DNA of 64,000 nucleotides from UBA1756 sp045130235 (GCA_045130235.1 JBGUPJ010000029.1:1-64000); one strand, 5' to 3'. Positions 1 through 8,326 are shown, numbered from the stretch's first letter. The notes: generated by a model from the sequence alone, not told the origin. A program made the numbers and translations.

Positions 1-263
1 TGCATGTGCCCAACGCCTTCACCCCGAACGGCGATGGTCAGAACGACCTTTTCCTGCCGGTGTTCAACCACCCTGAACGGTTGGAGAACTACAGCCTGCA
101 CATCTACGACCGCTGGGGACGGTTGCTGTTCAGCACCGACAATCCCTATCAGGGTTGGAACTGTAGCGAGTGCCCCGCCGGGGTGTACGTATGGCGCATG
201 GAGTACAAGGCCGCCAGCGAGGGCAGCAAAATCCTCACCGGCAGCGTGACAGTGGTAAGATGA
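1..263 (+). CDS. C-terminal end of a T9SS type B (gliding-motility-associated) cargo protein, 5' partial
   Basis: The reading frame is already open at the window edge (frame from base 3) and ends with TGA at 261-263, so only about 86 residues of the C-terminus are present. They contain NAFTPNGDGQND followed by IYDRWGRLLF and a G-x-Y-x-W strand near the end. This is the family signature of the gliding-motility-associated C-terminal domain (T9SS type B sorting domain), which directs large proteins through the type IX secretion system to the cell surface. The function of the missing N-terminal part cannot be inferred. The next gene starts about 150 bases downstream and has its own promoter, so this gene probably ends its transcription unit. 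Confidence 0.9.
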   Translation, partial: HVPNAFTPNGDGQNDLFLPVFNHPERLENYSLHIYDRWGRLLFSTDNPYQGWNCSECPAGVYVWRMEYKAASEGSKILTGSVTVVR

Positions 264-293
264 GGTGAAAATTGAAAACTGAAAATTGAGGGG

Positions 294-325
294 TTGGATT
301 ATTCATGGGAATTGTCGTACATTTG
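294..325 (+). promoter_or_regulatory. Bacteroidota-type promoter for the small secreted-protein genes
   Basis: TTG at 294-296, a 21-base spacer and TACATTTG at 318-325 match the primary sigma consensus of Bacteroides (TTTG, N19-21, TAnnTTTG). Transcription would start near 333, so the palindromic repeat at 337-366 would lie in the 5' leader of the gene at 412. Confidence 0.6.
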
Positions 326-336
326 CAGCCGAAAAT

Positions 337-366
337 TGTAGAGGCGAATCATGATTCGCCCCTACA
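337..366. repeat. 30-bp interspersed palindrome
   Basis: A near-perfect inverted repeat with arms TGTAGaGGCGAATCA and TGATTCGCCcCTACA, one mismatched pair (342/361) and no loop. Palindromes of the GTAGnGnCG..CGnCnCTAC form are dispersed, REP-like units. Two copies of a differently centred relative lie inside the dnaX tail region at 59252-59279 and 59381-59408. Here the unit sits between a promoter and the start codon at 412, so as RNA it would form a leader hairpin. Confidence 0.65.
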
Positions 367-369
367 GCC

Positions 370-396
370 AAACAATTCAACAATTCAACAATTCAA
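370..396. repeat. Short tandem repeat, three copies of AACAATTC
   Basis: The 8-base unit AACAATTC is repeated three times directly before the start codon of the gene at 412. It is AT-rich leader sequence next to the palindrome and could vary by slippage. Confidence 0.5.
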
Positions 397-411
397 CAAA
401 ACCATACCACC

Positions 412-906
412 ATGAAAAGATTCGCCTCCCTTATATTCATACTGGTAATAATCCTTCATAGTGGTGCTTCCGCTCAATCGAAGGACTGCTTCATTTGCAT
501 CAATGGGGCGTATCTGGAGCGGGCTACTGGATATATTTGTCATCAGAATGATACCGTACGGTTTACATACTGCCTCACGGACATTGAATTTCATGCCCCC
601 GACTCTGTTATACAACACATGGCACAGCAGGATTCCGTATATGTGACGTTGTACTATCATATCGATAGTCGCAAAGAAGAAGAGCTATGGAAAGAGGTTA
701 AATGTGTGTTTCCTCCTATTGGAGGATTTGTTGCGACAGCAGGCAATACTCCTCTCATCTACATGATAACTATTCGTCGCAATGGAGAACTGTTTCTACA
801 TTGGAAATGTGGAGGATGGGTAGGGTCCCGTTCTACCTCTCCCTGTAAAACTAAAAGAGCCGTCCGTAAACTATGGCGTGATAGAGATAAATGTTTTATA
901 AGGTAA
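412..906 (+). CDS. Small secreted protein of unknown function
   Basis: 164 residues. A clear signal peptide (MKRFASLIFILVIILHSGASAQ) has a typical Bacteroidota cleavage site after SAQ, so the mature protein of about 142 residues should be exported. Several cysteines (CFIC, YC, KC, PC) could form disulfides. The basic tail (KTKRAVRKLWRDRDKC) is unlike a sorting domain. I recognise no family. It is the first of four consecutive small exported proteins of similar size (412, 931, 1549, 2302), which suggests a locally expanded cargo cluster. A good promoter lies at 294-325. Confidence 0.65.
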   Translation: MKRFASLIFILVIILHSGASAQSKDCFICINGAYLERATGYICHQNDTVRFTYCLTDIEFHAPDSVIQHMAQQDSVYVTLYYHIDSRKEEELWKEVKCVFPPIGGFVATAGNTPLIYMITIRRNGELFLHWKCGGWVGSRSTSPCKTKRAVRKLWRDRDKCFIR

Positions 907-930
907 GACTGCAAATCTTTTCGAATTCGT

Positions 931-1461
931 ATGAAAAAAGCTGTTATTGTTTTGACATTACTACTGCTCGCCAATACACATTGGGGACAAAGCGTTGTTT
1001 CTTCCAAGATATACCATTCTAATTCGAAACAATTGGAGGAGATCTTCCATCAGTTTATCACGGAAGAAAAGAAGCATTCGTATCACCATGATTCACTGGT
1101 CTATACCATGAAAATTGTCATATCCGACAGCATGTTGTCGTGCAAGTTCCGCGCAGGATTATCTCATTATCGAAACGACACCGTTTTTATGGACGAGCAG
1201 TGGATCGGGGATTTCCCGCCAGAATACCTTAGGATAGGGGGGCGATTTGTGCGGCTTCTCATTTCCAATGCGGGAACTTATTGGCCTCCGATGCCGTTCA
1301 TTCATGACTCGGATGAGTATTGTACAGTTGTTGGACGACATGTCGAACGCGACTCCGCGTATGAAAACATAAATGACAGTATCTTTCCTTCGGTATGGGA
1401 ATTCCAATATATAGATGGGGAATTCCAAATGATAAAGAAAACGGAAGGTATAGAATTTTAA
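931..1461 (+). CDS. Small secreted protein of unknown function
   Basis: 176 residues with an N-terminal signal peptide (MKKAVIVLTLLLLANTHWGQS). The mature part is mixed alpha/beta with no recognisable catalytic motif. It starts 24 bases after the previous gene on the same strand, so the two are probably cotranscribed. I cannot assign a family. Confidence 0.65.
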   Translation: MKKAVIVLTLLLLANTHWGQSVVSSKIYHSNSKQLEEIFHQFITEEKKHSYHHDSLVYTMKIVISDSMLSCKFRAGLSHYRNDTVFMDEQWIGDFPPEYLRIGGRFVRLLISNAGTYWPPMPFIHDSDEYCTVVGRHVERDSAYENINDSIFPSVWEFQYIDGEFQMIKKTEGIEF

Positions 1462-1548
1462 CCTAAAACTTTTTCTTACCCACCCATGAACCCCACCACT
1501 CCTCACACCACAAACACCCGCTCCCGTGGCCTGAGCCCGGCGAAGCCG

Positions 1549-2124
1549 ATGAGAAATACACTTGTACTATTAATGGTCGGTTGTGTGTTTGTTTTCGCAC
1601 CCTCAAACCTTCATGCGCAAAAAAAACTTCACAAGTATGACTACGCAACCTTGTTTCAGAGAATTTGCGGGGACACCGTTATTATATCTTCCCCTGTTTT
1701 CCCCGAATTTGAGGTTCATCAGCCAATCTATATAGACGAAACTAGTCAATTTGAGATAGATTCGTCTTATAGAGAAATTGTCGCTATCTCTGGCAAATCA
1801 TACATGATAGATTCTCTACTATATAATAATTATTCTGAATATAACGGAACTTACCACTTTGAACTCGTTTATGTAATAGAAGGAAAAGACAAGCGATTTT
1901 TTATTGTTTCTTTTTATAATGCCTCTCAAATGGGGACAATGGTGCAACCTTGTTACTTGGTGTTTAAACCAAGAGATGGTGAGACTTGCTTAAGCTCAGT
2001 TTACATGTTGACAGACATTGAAGACAATTCCGGTCGAATAGAGAACACCGTACGTGTACATCTGAAAAATGATGATCTATATCTGTCAGGAAAGAACCTG
2101 GAACTATTAAAATCACTCAAATAA
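1549..2124 (+). CDS. Small secreted protein of unknown function
   Basis: 191 residues when started at the internal ATG at 1549, which gives a clean signal peptide (MRNTLVLLMVGCVFVFAPSNLHAQ). The upstream ATG at 1486 would add a polar stretch rich in Thr, Pro and Arg before the signal, which is unlikely. The mature protein contains beta-strand-like segments (YHFELVYVIEG, RFFIVSFYNAS) but no motif I recognise. It continues the run of small exported proteins. Confidence 0.6.
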   Translation: MRNTLVLLMVGCVFVFAPSNLHAQKKLHKYDYATLFQRICGDTVIISSPVFPEFEVHQPIYIDETSQFEIDSSYREIVAISGKSYMIDSLLYNNYSEYNGTYHFELVYVIEGKDKRFFIVSFYNASQMGTMVQPCYLVFKPRDGETCLSSVYMLTDIEDNSGRIENTVRVHLKNDDLYLSGKNLELLKSLK

Positions 2125-2301
2125 AATAGTCGCTCTATTAAAAATTGCAAATGACCTTTTTTCGTAAGTTTGCCTCACCAAAATTCCCCGCCCCATGCCC
2201 CACAACCCATCCCCGCATCCTCGCATAACCGCATCCCCGCCCATTGTACATTGTAAATTATGTCTGTCATGAAAAAAAATAGTTTCTGTTTCATTGTTTT
2301 G

Positions 2302-2838
2302 ATGAAAAAGTTCTTTGCATTGTTGATCCTTTACTCGTTTTTCATTCCTGTGCAGGGGCAACAAGTCTTTGGGTATTATAAATCCTCTTCTTCCGATGAC
2401 TTTAGGACCCGGTGGGAGAAAATTCCTGAAAGTGATACAATGTTATCATTGTCTATACAAGAGCGGAAATCCTATACCCAATATGTCATATCATACCATG
2501 ATGTCAAGGCAAAATTCAAGATTGCCAATGATGTTGTATGGCGGTTAGATTCAATAAGTGTTCGATTGGAAAAGCTTCCTTCACCTCATTACGTGACGTT
2601 CTGGTATTTTCCTGCTCCCAAAAGTATTTGGTGCATTGGGTATCCCATTCCCCCTGCCAAACACTTGGGTGAATCATTGAGTATTCACATTTTCCCAAAA
2701 CCAGACGCTGCTATCAATTTTCCTGTAAAAGCCCACCATAATGCCTTGAAAATCAGAAAAAATCCAAAACGTGTTTATGTTTATGATGAAGCTAAAGGGA
2801 AATACAGGAAGGTGTCGCGGGAAAAGGCTGATTCTTAA
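2302..2838 (+). CDS. Small secreted protein of unknown function
   Basis: 178 residues if translation begins at 2302 (MKKFFALLILYSFFIPVQGQ, a good signal peptide). ATGs at 2260 and 2269 would give a longer leader. A TAAGTTTG box at 2165-2172 could be the -7 element of its own promoter, with a weak TTG 17 bases upstream. The C-terminus is basic and ends in a Lys-rich segment. No family recognised. It is the last of the four small exported proteins. Confidence 0.6.
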   Translation: MKKFFALLILYSFFIPVQGQQVFGYYKSSSSDDFRTRWEKIPESDTMLSLSIQERKSYTQYVISYHDVKAKFKIANDVVWRLDSISVRLEKLPSPHYVTFWYFPAPKSIWCIGYPIPPAKHLGESLSIHIFPKPDAAINFPVKAHHNALKIRKNPKRVYVYDEAKGKYRKVSREKADS

Positions 2839-2866
2839 AAAAAAGTAAAATTTTTTATCGAAAGGA

Positions 2867-2896
2867 TTGTTTTTATAAAAATTAGTTGTACCTTTG
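2867..2896 (+). promoter_or_regulatory. Strong Bacteroidota-type promoter
   Basis: TTG at 2867-2869, a 19-base spacer and TACCTTTG at 2889-2896 fit the consensus. The expected start is near 2903, only about 60 bases before a strong terminator, which suggests a very short non-coding transcript. Confidence 0.65.
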
Positions 2897-2902
2897 CCGC
2901 CG

Positions 2903-2964
2903 AATCCCCCTTAGGTGGAACAGACTAAGGTTTGCCCACTATTAAATTGATAGTGGGCTTTTTT
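2903..2964 (+). ncRNA. Candidate short two-hairpin RNA (or leader attenuator)
   Basis: A consensus promoter (2867-2896) is followed within about 10 bases by two inverted repeats. The first is CCTTAG at 2909-2914 with CTAAGG at 2925-2930. The second is GCCCACTAT at 2934-2942 with ATAGTGGGC at 2950-2958, followed by six Ts. The second hairpin is a textbook intrinsic terminator, so the transcript would be about 60 nt with no room for a useful protein. It could be an independent small RNA or the remains of an attenuated leader for the decayed NYN gene just downstream. I recognise no known RNA family. Inferred from sequence only. Confidence 0.4.
2934..2964 (+). terminator. Rho-independent terminator
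   Basis: Perfect 9-bp stem GCCCACTAT/ATAGTGGGC with a 7-base loop, followed by six Ts at 2959-2964. It ends the short transcript from the promoter at 2867-2896. Confidence 0.75.
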
Positions 2965-2977
2965 ATTAAATATTTAA

Positions 2978-3256
2978 GATATATGTGATGTGGCAATAGT
3001 TGTCTCAGCAGACAGTGACATGCTTCCCGCTGTAGAAATGGCATTAGCATCAGGGACGAATGTCTTCGTTTTCTTTCCACCATTTCATCACTCGAATAGT
3101 TTAAGTAATGTAATCCCCACCAATGTAATCAGATTGGATCATTATGAATCGAGGTTCCGCCAGTGTCTTTTGCCTGATAGAGTTCACTTGGCAGTGCCCA
3201 ATTTTGACCTTGTCATTCCCGCTAAATGGAAAGACTATCAAATACTTTCTGCGTGA
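2978..3256 (+). pseudogene. C-terminal fragment of a NYN-domain (DUF88/LabA-type) protein
   Basis: The open frame encodes about 92 residues beginning DICDVAIVVSADSDMLPAVE, then a strand ending FVFFPP. This matches the second half of NYN/PIN-like nuclease domains, where SxDSDFxPAV carries conserved acidic metal ligands. The first half, with the N-terminal Asp (typically a D-G-x-N segment), is absent. The frame is closed by a stop at 2975-2977 and there is no room upstream before the terminator at 2964. A GTG at 2990 could start a shorter peptide, but a half domain should not be active. I therefore read this as a truncated relic. Bases 3257-3365, up to the cytidine deaminase stop, show nothing further. 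Confidence 0.6.
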
Positions 3257-3365
3257 AATTTTCAATCATTTGAATGTGGTTGTAACCATATTGGCATAGC
3301 TCATTTCTGATAAAAGCTGCAAAAAATGCCGCCGTTTGTAGAAATGTGGAGGAGATCCCCTCCCT

Positions 3366-3863
3366 CTATATCGTTGTATCCGGCAGATAGGAGTCGGAAA
3401 AGGTGAGCGGCAGCAGGTCTTGCACGGAGTTCACCTGCCAGATCTCTCCCTCCTGTCCGGCCATCAGCACCGTGATGGGATGCCCGCCCCGCTGCTCGTA
3501 CTCCGACAGCACCTGCCGGCACGCCCCGCACGGCGGCACCGGCGTGGTGAGCGCGCTCTGCGGATTGATGGCGGTGATGACCAGCTTTTTGAAACCCACG
3601 CCCGGGAAACGGGAAGAAGCGTAAAAGGCCGTCGTGCGCTCCGCACACAACCCCGACGGGTAGGCGCAGTTCTCCTGGTTGTTGCCCGTCAGAATCTCAC
3701 CATTGTCGAGCAGCAACGCCGCCCCGACATGAAACTGCGAATAGACCGCATACGCGCGGTTGGCAGCGTTGCGCGCCATCTTCAACAATTTCTGATCCTC
3801 CTCCGACAGTTCTTTCTCCGATTCGTAAACGGTGAAAGTGGTCTTGATTTCAAAGGTTTTCAT
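3366..3863 (-). CDS. cdd: Cytidine deaminase
   Basis: 165 residues. It hydrolytically deaminates cytidine and deoxycytidine to uridine and deoxyuridine in pyrimidine salvage, in the cytoplasm. The zinc site of the small tetrameric class is visible: CAERT (Cys ligand and catalytic Glu) and PCGACRQ (two Cys ligands). The N-terminal substrate segment YSQFHVGAAL and the NxENCAYPSG loop are also present. Length is slightly above the usual 130-150 because of a 25-residue N-terminal extension. It lies 50 bases downstream of the M14 peptidase gene on the same strand and may be the last gene of that unit. Confidence 0.93.
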   Translation of the reverse strand: MKTFEIKTTFTVYESEKELSEEDQKLLKMARNAANRAYAVYSQFHVGAALLLDNGEILTGNNQENCAYPSGLCAERTTAFYASSRFPGVGFKKLVITAINPQSALTTPVPPCGACRQVLSEYEQRGGHPITVLMAGQEGEIWQVNSVQDLLPLTFSDSYLPDTTI

Positions 3864-3913
3864 AGACTTGAAATAATCTGAACACCCCTTATACGCAGTC
3901 TGAGAGATTTCTA

Positions 3914-6868
3914 CTACAATTTGATGATCTTTTGTGTGGTAATTCCTCTATTTTCAATCATTTGTATGAAATAGGTGCCACTCTTCAAACCCTCTAAGTT
4001 GAGCGTGGCTTGCTGGGCATCCACCACCACGCTCTTCACCAACTGTCCGTAGGTGTTGAAAATGCGCACCTCAACAGTGCTGCCTTCCTGCAAGCCGTTA
4101 ATGTGGCACTGGTCGGTGGTGGGATTGGGGGTGATGAACGGCTTTCCATCCTTCATCTCGTCAATACCCACATTGCCCACGATGAGGTTGTAGTGTACAA
4201 TACTGTCGCAGCCGAAAGCACTTTCATATTCTCTATCAAAGGGATAGATGCCTTCCTGCTCGGAATAAAAATCGTAACCATCAAGGTCGTAATGCTCGCC
4301 TAAAGCCAGATGCACCTCCACGGTCATTTCGTAAGAGGGGTGCAGTGTGAGGTGAATGACCAAGGTGCTGTCGGCACCGTTCACGCCCGCTCCAGGATAA
4401 TAGAAGGTGTAGTCACCATCCATCGTCAAGATTTGTCCTTCGTAAGAGAACGGAATGCATTCGTCCAGCGTCAGTTCGCCAAAGGTGAAGTTGGCGTCGC
4501 CTACATAAAATATGTAATGGATGATGCTGTCGCAGCCATGCTCGGTAGCGTGGAAGCGGTCGTAGGTAAAGGTGCCCGCCATGATGGCCGTATAGGGCTG
4601 TCCTTCAACATAATATGTGTCTCCTACCGATACTATTTCGCTGACATTGATGTCGTAAGTGGGGTAGATGGTGAGATGAAGAATGAGGATACTGTCGCCA
4701 TGGTTGGCAGCAGCGCCTGGATAAACTATATTGTAGTTTCCTGATTCTGTGTATGTTACATTTTCATAAATAATGGAACCGCAGTCGGTAAAAGAGAGGT
4801 CGGAGTAGGAGGCGGGAATGGTATTGACTTGTATGATATAATGTACAATACTGTCGCATCCGAACTGGGTGTGCAATGAGAGGTCGTAGGTGAAGGTGCC
4901 AGCCTCGTCAGCAGAGTGGGCGATGCCTCCTACATAGTAAGTCTCGCCTACCATGTGGGTTTCTTGCACGGTAATTTCGTAGCTACTGTGTATGTTGAGG
5001 GTGAGGTGAAGGATACTGTCGGCATAATTCTGCCCGCCGAACGGGAAGGTGATGAGGTAGCACCCCGAAACGGTGTAGGTTTGGCCGTTGATGGTGTAGG
5101 AGTCGCAAGCGTCAACGGTGAGGTAGCCGTGAACGGTGTCGTGTTCGCCTTCGGTCACGTAAACGGTAGCGCTGGTGCGTTCGCTCACGCAGGTGGTGCT
5201 GTTGTCAGTAGCCTGTTCCTCAACATAATAGACGGTGGTTTGGGTCAGTGCGGGAGTGGTGTAGGTGTTGCCGGTAGCGATGGGGTTGGTAGCTGTTGCC
5301 GAGTTGTACCATTTGATGGTATGGGTGGAGTTGGCGGTCAGTGTGGCGGTTTGGCCAGCAAGGATATGCTGGTCGGCGACCTGCGGGGCGGAAACCAGCG
5401 GCTGGAGTTGCACGTCGCGGCGTACGCTGGCACCATCGGTGGTGGTGATCGTAAAGGTCTGTGTCTCGTAGCAGTCGGCGGAGACCTCAACGGTGTAGGT
5501 ACCGGCCTTGATGGGACGGTAGTACGCGCCCAGCGGGAAGTGCGAATAGACCTCCGAGTTGAAGGTGTCGTGGTTCTGTACAAACACTTTGGCACCGTCG
5601 ATCGGCTCGCCCGTCACGGCATCGGTCACGATGCCGCGGAAACCGTAGGTACACTCCATCACGTAGTTGAGGAGCGCGGTCTTGCTGTTGGTCCAGTAGG
5701 TCGGGAGTTCCGAGTTGGAGGTCACCACCTTGTCGAAGTGCACCTCCATGGTCACCTCGCGGCAGTGCTGGTAGTAGTTCATGTAGTCTTGGCGCGAGCC
5801 GGTGATCTCGTACCAGTCGCCGCCTTCGGTCACGGCACCGCAACCCGGGTTGTAGGCGGTTTCGCCCACCATATAGGTCGGGTCAACGGCTTGGCATTGG
5901 TCCACATAGTTCTGGCAGATGTAGCGGTACCAGGCGTCATCGGCATGGGTGCGGGTGGAGCTTCTCCACACGTCCCACGGGAAGTTGGTGAGCTCGGCGC
6001 CACCGTGGAAGTTCACCGACATCACGAAATGCTTGTCGGATACCCAGTTGATATAGGCCTGCGTTTCGGGCTGCACATTGGCGCTGCCGCTCACGCCGGG
6101 CAGGTACGGGTAGTTGCGGTTCATATCCACATTGTTCCAGTTGGCGCGCTGTGAGGCGCTGGAGCTGATCTGGGTATTGCTGGAGTGGTAGGTGCCGTCG
6201 GGGTTCTCCAACGGACAGATGTACAAATCCACATTCTGTAACACATTCTGCACTTGCGGGTCGCTGGGGTTGTTGAGGATAAAGTCAATCAAGCGAATCA
6301 TCATGTAAAAGCCCACCACCTCATCGCCGTGCATGGTGGAGGTGTAAAGAAATGCCGGTTTGTCGGCGGGCTGTCCGAGGGTGGTGCTGATGTGGGCCGC
6401 TAAAAGTTTGTGCGGACGCTGGGTACAGGGGGTAGCAGCCAAGATGGTGTCTATCTTGCAGATATTCGGGAAGTTGGTCTGGAAGTGCTGCATAATTTCT
6501 TCATAGACGGAGTAGGAGGGGTATTGGTTCCAGTTGGTCATGAACTCCGTGAGGGTGGTGGCCACCATGCCCGGACGCTCTTCGGCGGCGGGGATGATCT
6601 CGAACGGCAGGTTGCGGTCGAGGAAGCGGCTGTATTCGTCGCGGCCCAGGTAGATGCGCACGGCATACTGTCCGGTGCGCTCATCAAACGGACAGTTGTC
6701 AACGGAGAAGTCGCGTGAGAGGGCGTTCACCTCGGCTTTGGTATTCACTTTTGCCACCACATAGAGAAAGTCGCGGTCGTTGTTGACCAACTCTTCTCTT
6801 GTGCTTTGGGCGAAAAGAGAGAGGGTGATTCCGAAAAGAAAGGTTAGGGTGATAAAAATTCTTTTCAT
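3914..6868 (-). CDS. Secreted M14 zinc carboxypeptidase with T9SS type A sorting domain
   Basis: 984 residues. A signal peptide (ending SLFAQS, about residue 22) is followed by a short pro-region and an M14 peptidase domain (about 115-405). Zinc ligands are His180 and Glu183 in MHGDE and His288 in VNFHGG. The NR substrate motif is in DMNRNYP (248-254), and the probable catalytic Glu is Glu375 in TMEVHFD. Next come a carboxypeptidase-regulatory-like beta domain (about 410-490), an Ig-like segment, and about four divergent repeats, most ending in CDSIxHY. The last 80 residues (NPTTDQCHI, IFNTYGQLVKS, LKSGTYFIQM, TQKIIKL) are a T9SS type A sorting signal. The protein is therefore a surface-exposed or released exopeptidase. 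It starts 11 bases after dapA and is probably cotranscribed with it. Confidence 0.93.
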   Translation of the reverse strand: MKRIFITLTFLFGITLSLFAQSTREELVNNDRDFLYVVAKVNTKAEVNALSRDFSVDNCPFDERTGQYAVRIYLGRDEYSRFLDRNLPFEIIPAAEERPGMVATTLTEFMTNWNQYPSYSVYEEIMQHFQTNFPNICKIDTILAATPCTQRPHKLLAAHISTTLGQPADKPAFLYTSTMHGDEVVGFYMMIRLIDFILNNPSDPQVQNVLQNVDLYICPLENPDGTYHSSNTQISSSASQRANWNNVDMNRNYPYLPGVSGSANVQPETQAYINWVSDKHFVMSVNFHGGAELTNFPWDVWRSSTRTHADDAWYRYICQNYVDQCQAVDPTYMVGETAYNPGCGAVTEGGDWYEITGSRQDYMNYYQHCREVTMEVHFDKVVTSNSELPTYWTNSKTALLNYVMECTYGFRGIVTDAVTGEPIDGAKVFVQNHDTFNSEVYSHFPLGAYYRPIKAGTYTVEVSADCYETQTFTITTTDGASVRRDVQLQPLVSAPQVADQHILAGQTATLTANSTHTIKWYNSATATNPIATGNTYTTPALTQTTVYYVEEQATDNSTTCVSERTSATVYVTEGEHDTVHGYLTVDACDSYTINGQTYTVSGCYLITFPFGGQNYADSILHLTLNIHSSYEITVQETHMVGETYYVGGIAHSADEAGTFTYDLSLHTQFGCDSIVHYIIQVNTIPASYSDLSFTDCGSIIYENVTYTESGNYNIVYPGAAANHGDSILILHLTIYPTYDINVSEIVSVGDTYYVEGQPYTAIMAGTFTYDRFHATEHGCDSIIHYIFYVGDANFTFGELTLDECIPFSYEGQILTMDGDYTFYYPGAGVNGADSTLVIHLTLHPSYEMTVEVHLALGEHYDLDGYDFYSEQEGIYPFDREYESAFGCDSIVHYNLIVGNVGIDEMKDGKPFITPNPTTDQCHINGLQEGSTVEVRIFNTYGQLVKSVVVDAQQATLNLEGLKSGTYFIQMIENRGITTQKIIKL

Positions 6869-6879
6869 AATATTGTAAT

Positions 6880-7761
6880 TTATTGAAAATCAGATAAAAG
6901 TTTTGCAAAATGAACAGATAATTCTTGGGAGACGGGCACTAATGGCAGTCGAAGGGTGTCATCTATTTTGCCTTGAAGGGCGAGCAGGGCTTTGATGCCG
7001 GCGGGGCTGCCCTCTTTGAAGCAGGCCTGGGTGAAGTCGAGGAGGCGGAGGTGGATTTTGCGGGCCTCGTCGAACTGGTTGCGACGGGCGAGGCGCACCA
7101 TGTCGCTCACCTCTTTCGGGAAAGCGTTGGCTACCACCGAGATGACGCCGTCAACGCCGGCGGCCAAAAGCGGCAGGGTGATGGCATCATCGCCCGATAG
7201 AACAGAAAACTCAGTGGGCTTGTGGGCGATGACCTTCATGATCTGGTTCATGTTGCCCGATGCCTCCTTCACTGCCACGATGTTGGGGAAGTCGTTGGCT
7301 ATGCGGAGTGTGGTGTCGGCCTCGATGTTGCATCCTGTGCGGCCGGGCACGTTGTAGAGGATGAGGGGGAGGGGAGAGCAGGATGCTAAAGTCTTATAGT
7401 GCTGATAGATACCTTCTTGGTTAGGACGGTTGTAGAAGGGCGTTACCGACAGGATGGCATCCACGCCGGTAAAGTCTTTGGTGCGCAGCTGTTCGGCAAT
7501 CTCTTTCGTGTTGGGACCGCCGAGACCGCGTACGATGGCCACGCGACCCGCATTCGCTTTCACCACGCAAGCCACAATCTCATCTTTTTCCGCTTCCGTC
7601 AGCGTGGGCGTTTCGCTGGTGGTGCAGGTCGTTACCAAATAGTCCACCCCTTTTTCAATCAAATCATCCACCAAATTTGCCAAACGGTTGAAATCGATAC
7701 TCCCGTCTGGGCGAAATGGCGTGACAAGCGCGGCTCCGGTTCCTTTCAAACGATTGTTCAT
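6880..7761 (-). CDS. dapA: 4-hydroxy-tetrahydrodipicolinate synthase
   Basis: 293 residues, the usual length. It condenses pyruvate with aspartate semialdehyde in lysine and diaminopimelate synthesis. Visible motifs are the N-terminal GTGAALVTPF, TTSETPTL (the pyruvate-binding loop, Ser where many homologues have Gly or Ala), PFYNRP with the catalytic Tyr, YNVPGRTG, and VAVKEASGN with the Schiff-base Lys. Its start overlaps the stop of the upstream DUF6913 gene by four bases (ATGA at 7758-7761), so the two are translationally coupled. Confidence 0.95.
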   Translation of the reverse strand: MNNRLKGTGAALVTPFRPDGSIDFNRLANLVDDLIEKGVDYLVTTCTTSETPTLTEAEKDEIVACVVKANAGRVAIVRGLGGPNTKEIAEQLRTKDFTGVDAILSVTPFYNRPNQEGIYQHYKTLASCSPLPLILYNVPGRTGCNIEADTTLRIANDFPNIVAVKEASGNMNQIMKVIAHKPTEFSVLSGDDAITLPLLAAGVDGVISVVANAFPKEVSDMVRLARRNQFDEARKIHLRLLDFTQACFKEGSPAGIKALLALQGKIDDTLRLPLVPVSQELSVHFAKLLSDFQ

Positions 7762-8294
7762 GACTGTTTTCCTGAGAGTTGGTTAGTATAATGATTGATA
7801 TTTTTGAGAAGTTCCATGTTGGTCATGTCTTCTTTCGCTTCGATGAGCAGGTCGTAGTATTCCATGTTGCGTTTTTCGGAGCCGACAATGAATTTCGCTG
7901 GCGTGATGGCCATGATGAAGCGGATGGGGTCGAACACGTCGTGGGTGAAGTCCATCAGGATATCGAACTCGGTTTCACAGAAAGTCTGTACTTGGCCTTT
8001 TAAAGGTCTTCCGTACCAATTGAGGTCTTTGTTGCAGAAATAGTCGGCTGAGAGTTGCTGAAGGCAGTAGAAGGGAACGGTCTTCCCGTCGATGTAACCC
8101 ACCATCCAGATGTTGCGGGTGGGGCCTTGAAGTCTGGAAAAAACGGCGTAAATGTCTTTATAAGTGTCCTCTGTTGTTATATTACAAAGAAGCCCCACAT
8201 TTTTTGCCTCTCTCAAAGAAACCACCGTTGGTATTCTATCTTTCTTATTTTCAGCAATATATCTTTTTGCAAAATGTCTTTGTATAAAATTCAT
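7758..8294 (-). CDS. DUF6913-family protein
   Basis: 178 residues from the ATG at 8294. A longer frame opens at 8339, but a TATTTTTG -7 box at 8334-8327 lies downstream of that codon, so the internal start MNFIQRHFAKRY is preferred. The family is confined to Bacteroidota and has no known function. The conserved pattern includes VGYIDGKTVP, F-x-R-x-L-KGQV-type strands and a Lys/Asp-rich centre. There are no membrane segments or signal, so it is probably cytoplasmic. The four-base overlap with dapA suggests a link to cell-wall precursor supply, but that is only inferred from context. Confidence 0.7.
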   Translation of the reverse strand: MNFIQRHFAKRYIAENKKDRIPTVVSLREAKNVGLLCNITTEDTYKDIYAVFSRLQGPTRNIWMVGYIDGKTVPFYCLQQLSADYFCNKDLNWYGRPLKGQVQTFCETEFDILMDFTHDVFDPIRFIMAITPAKFIVGSEKRNMEYYDLLIEAKEDMTNMELLKNINHYTNQLSGKQS

Positions 8295-8326
8295 CTCTAT
8301 ACTTTTTGCCAATATTTTCAAAAGCG

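Noticed and set aside
4916..6154. A 412-codon open frame on the plus strand opposite the M14 carboxypeptidase gene
   Set aside because: It is antisense to a gene with clear motifs and is rich in Val, Gly, Ala and His, as expected of a shadow of a GC-rich coding strand.
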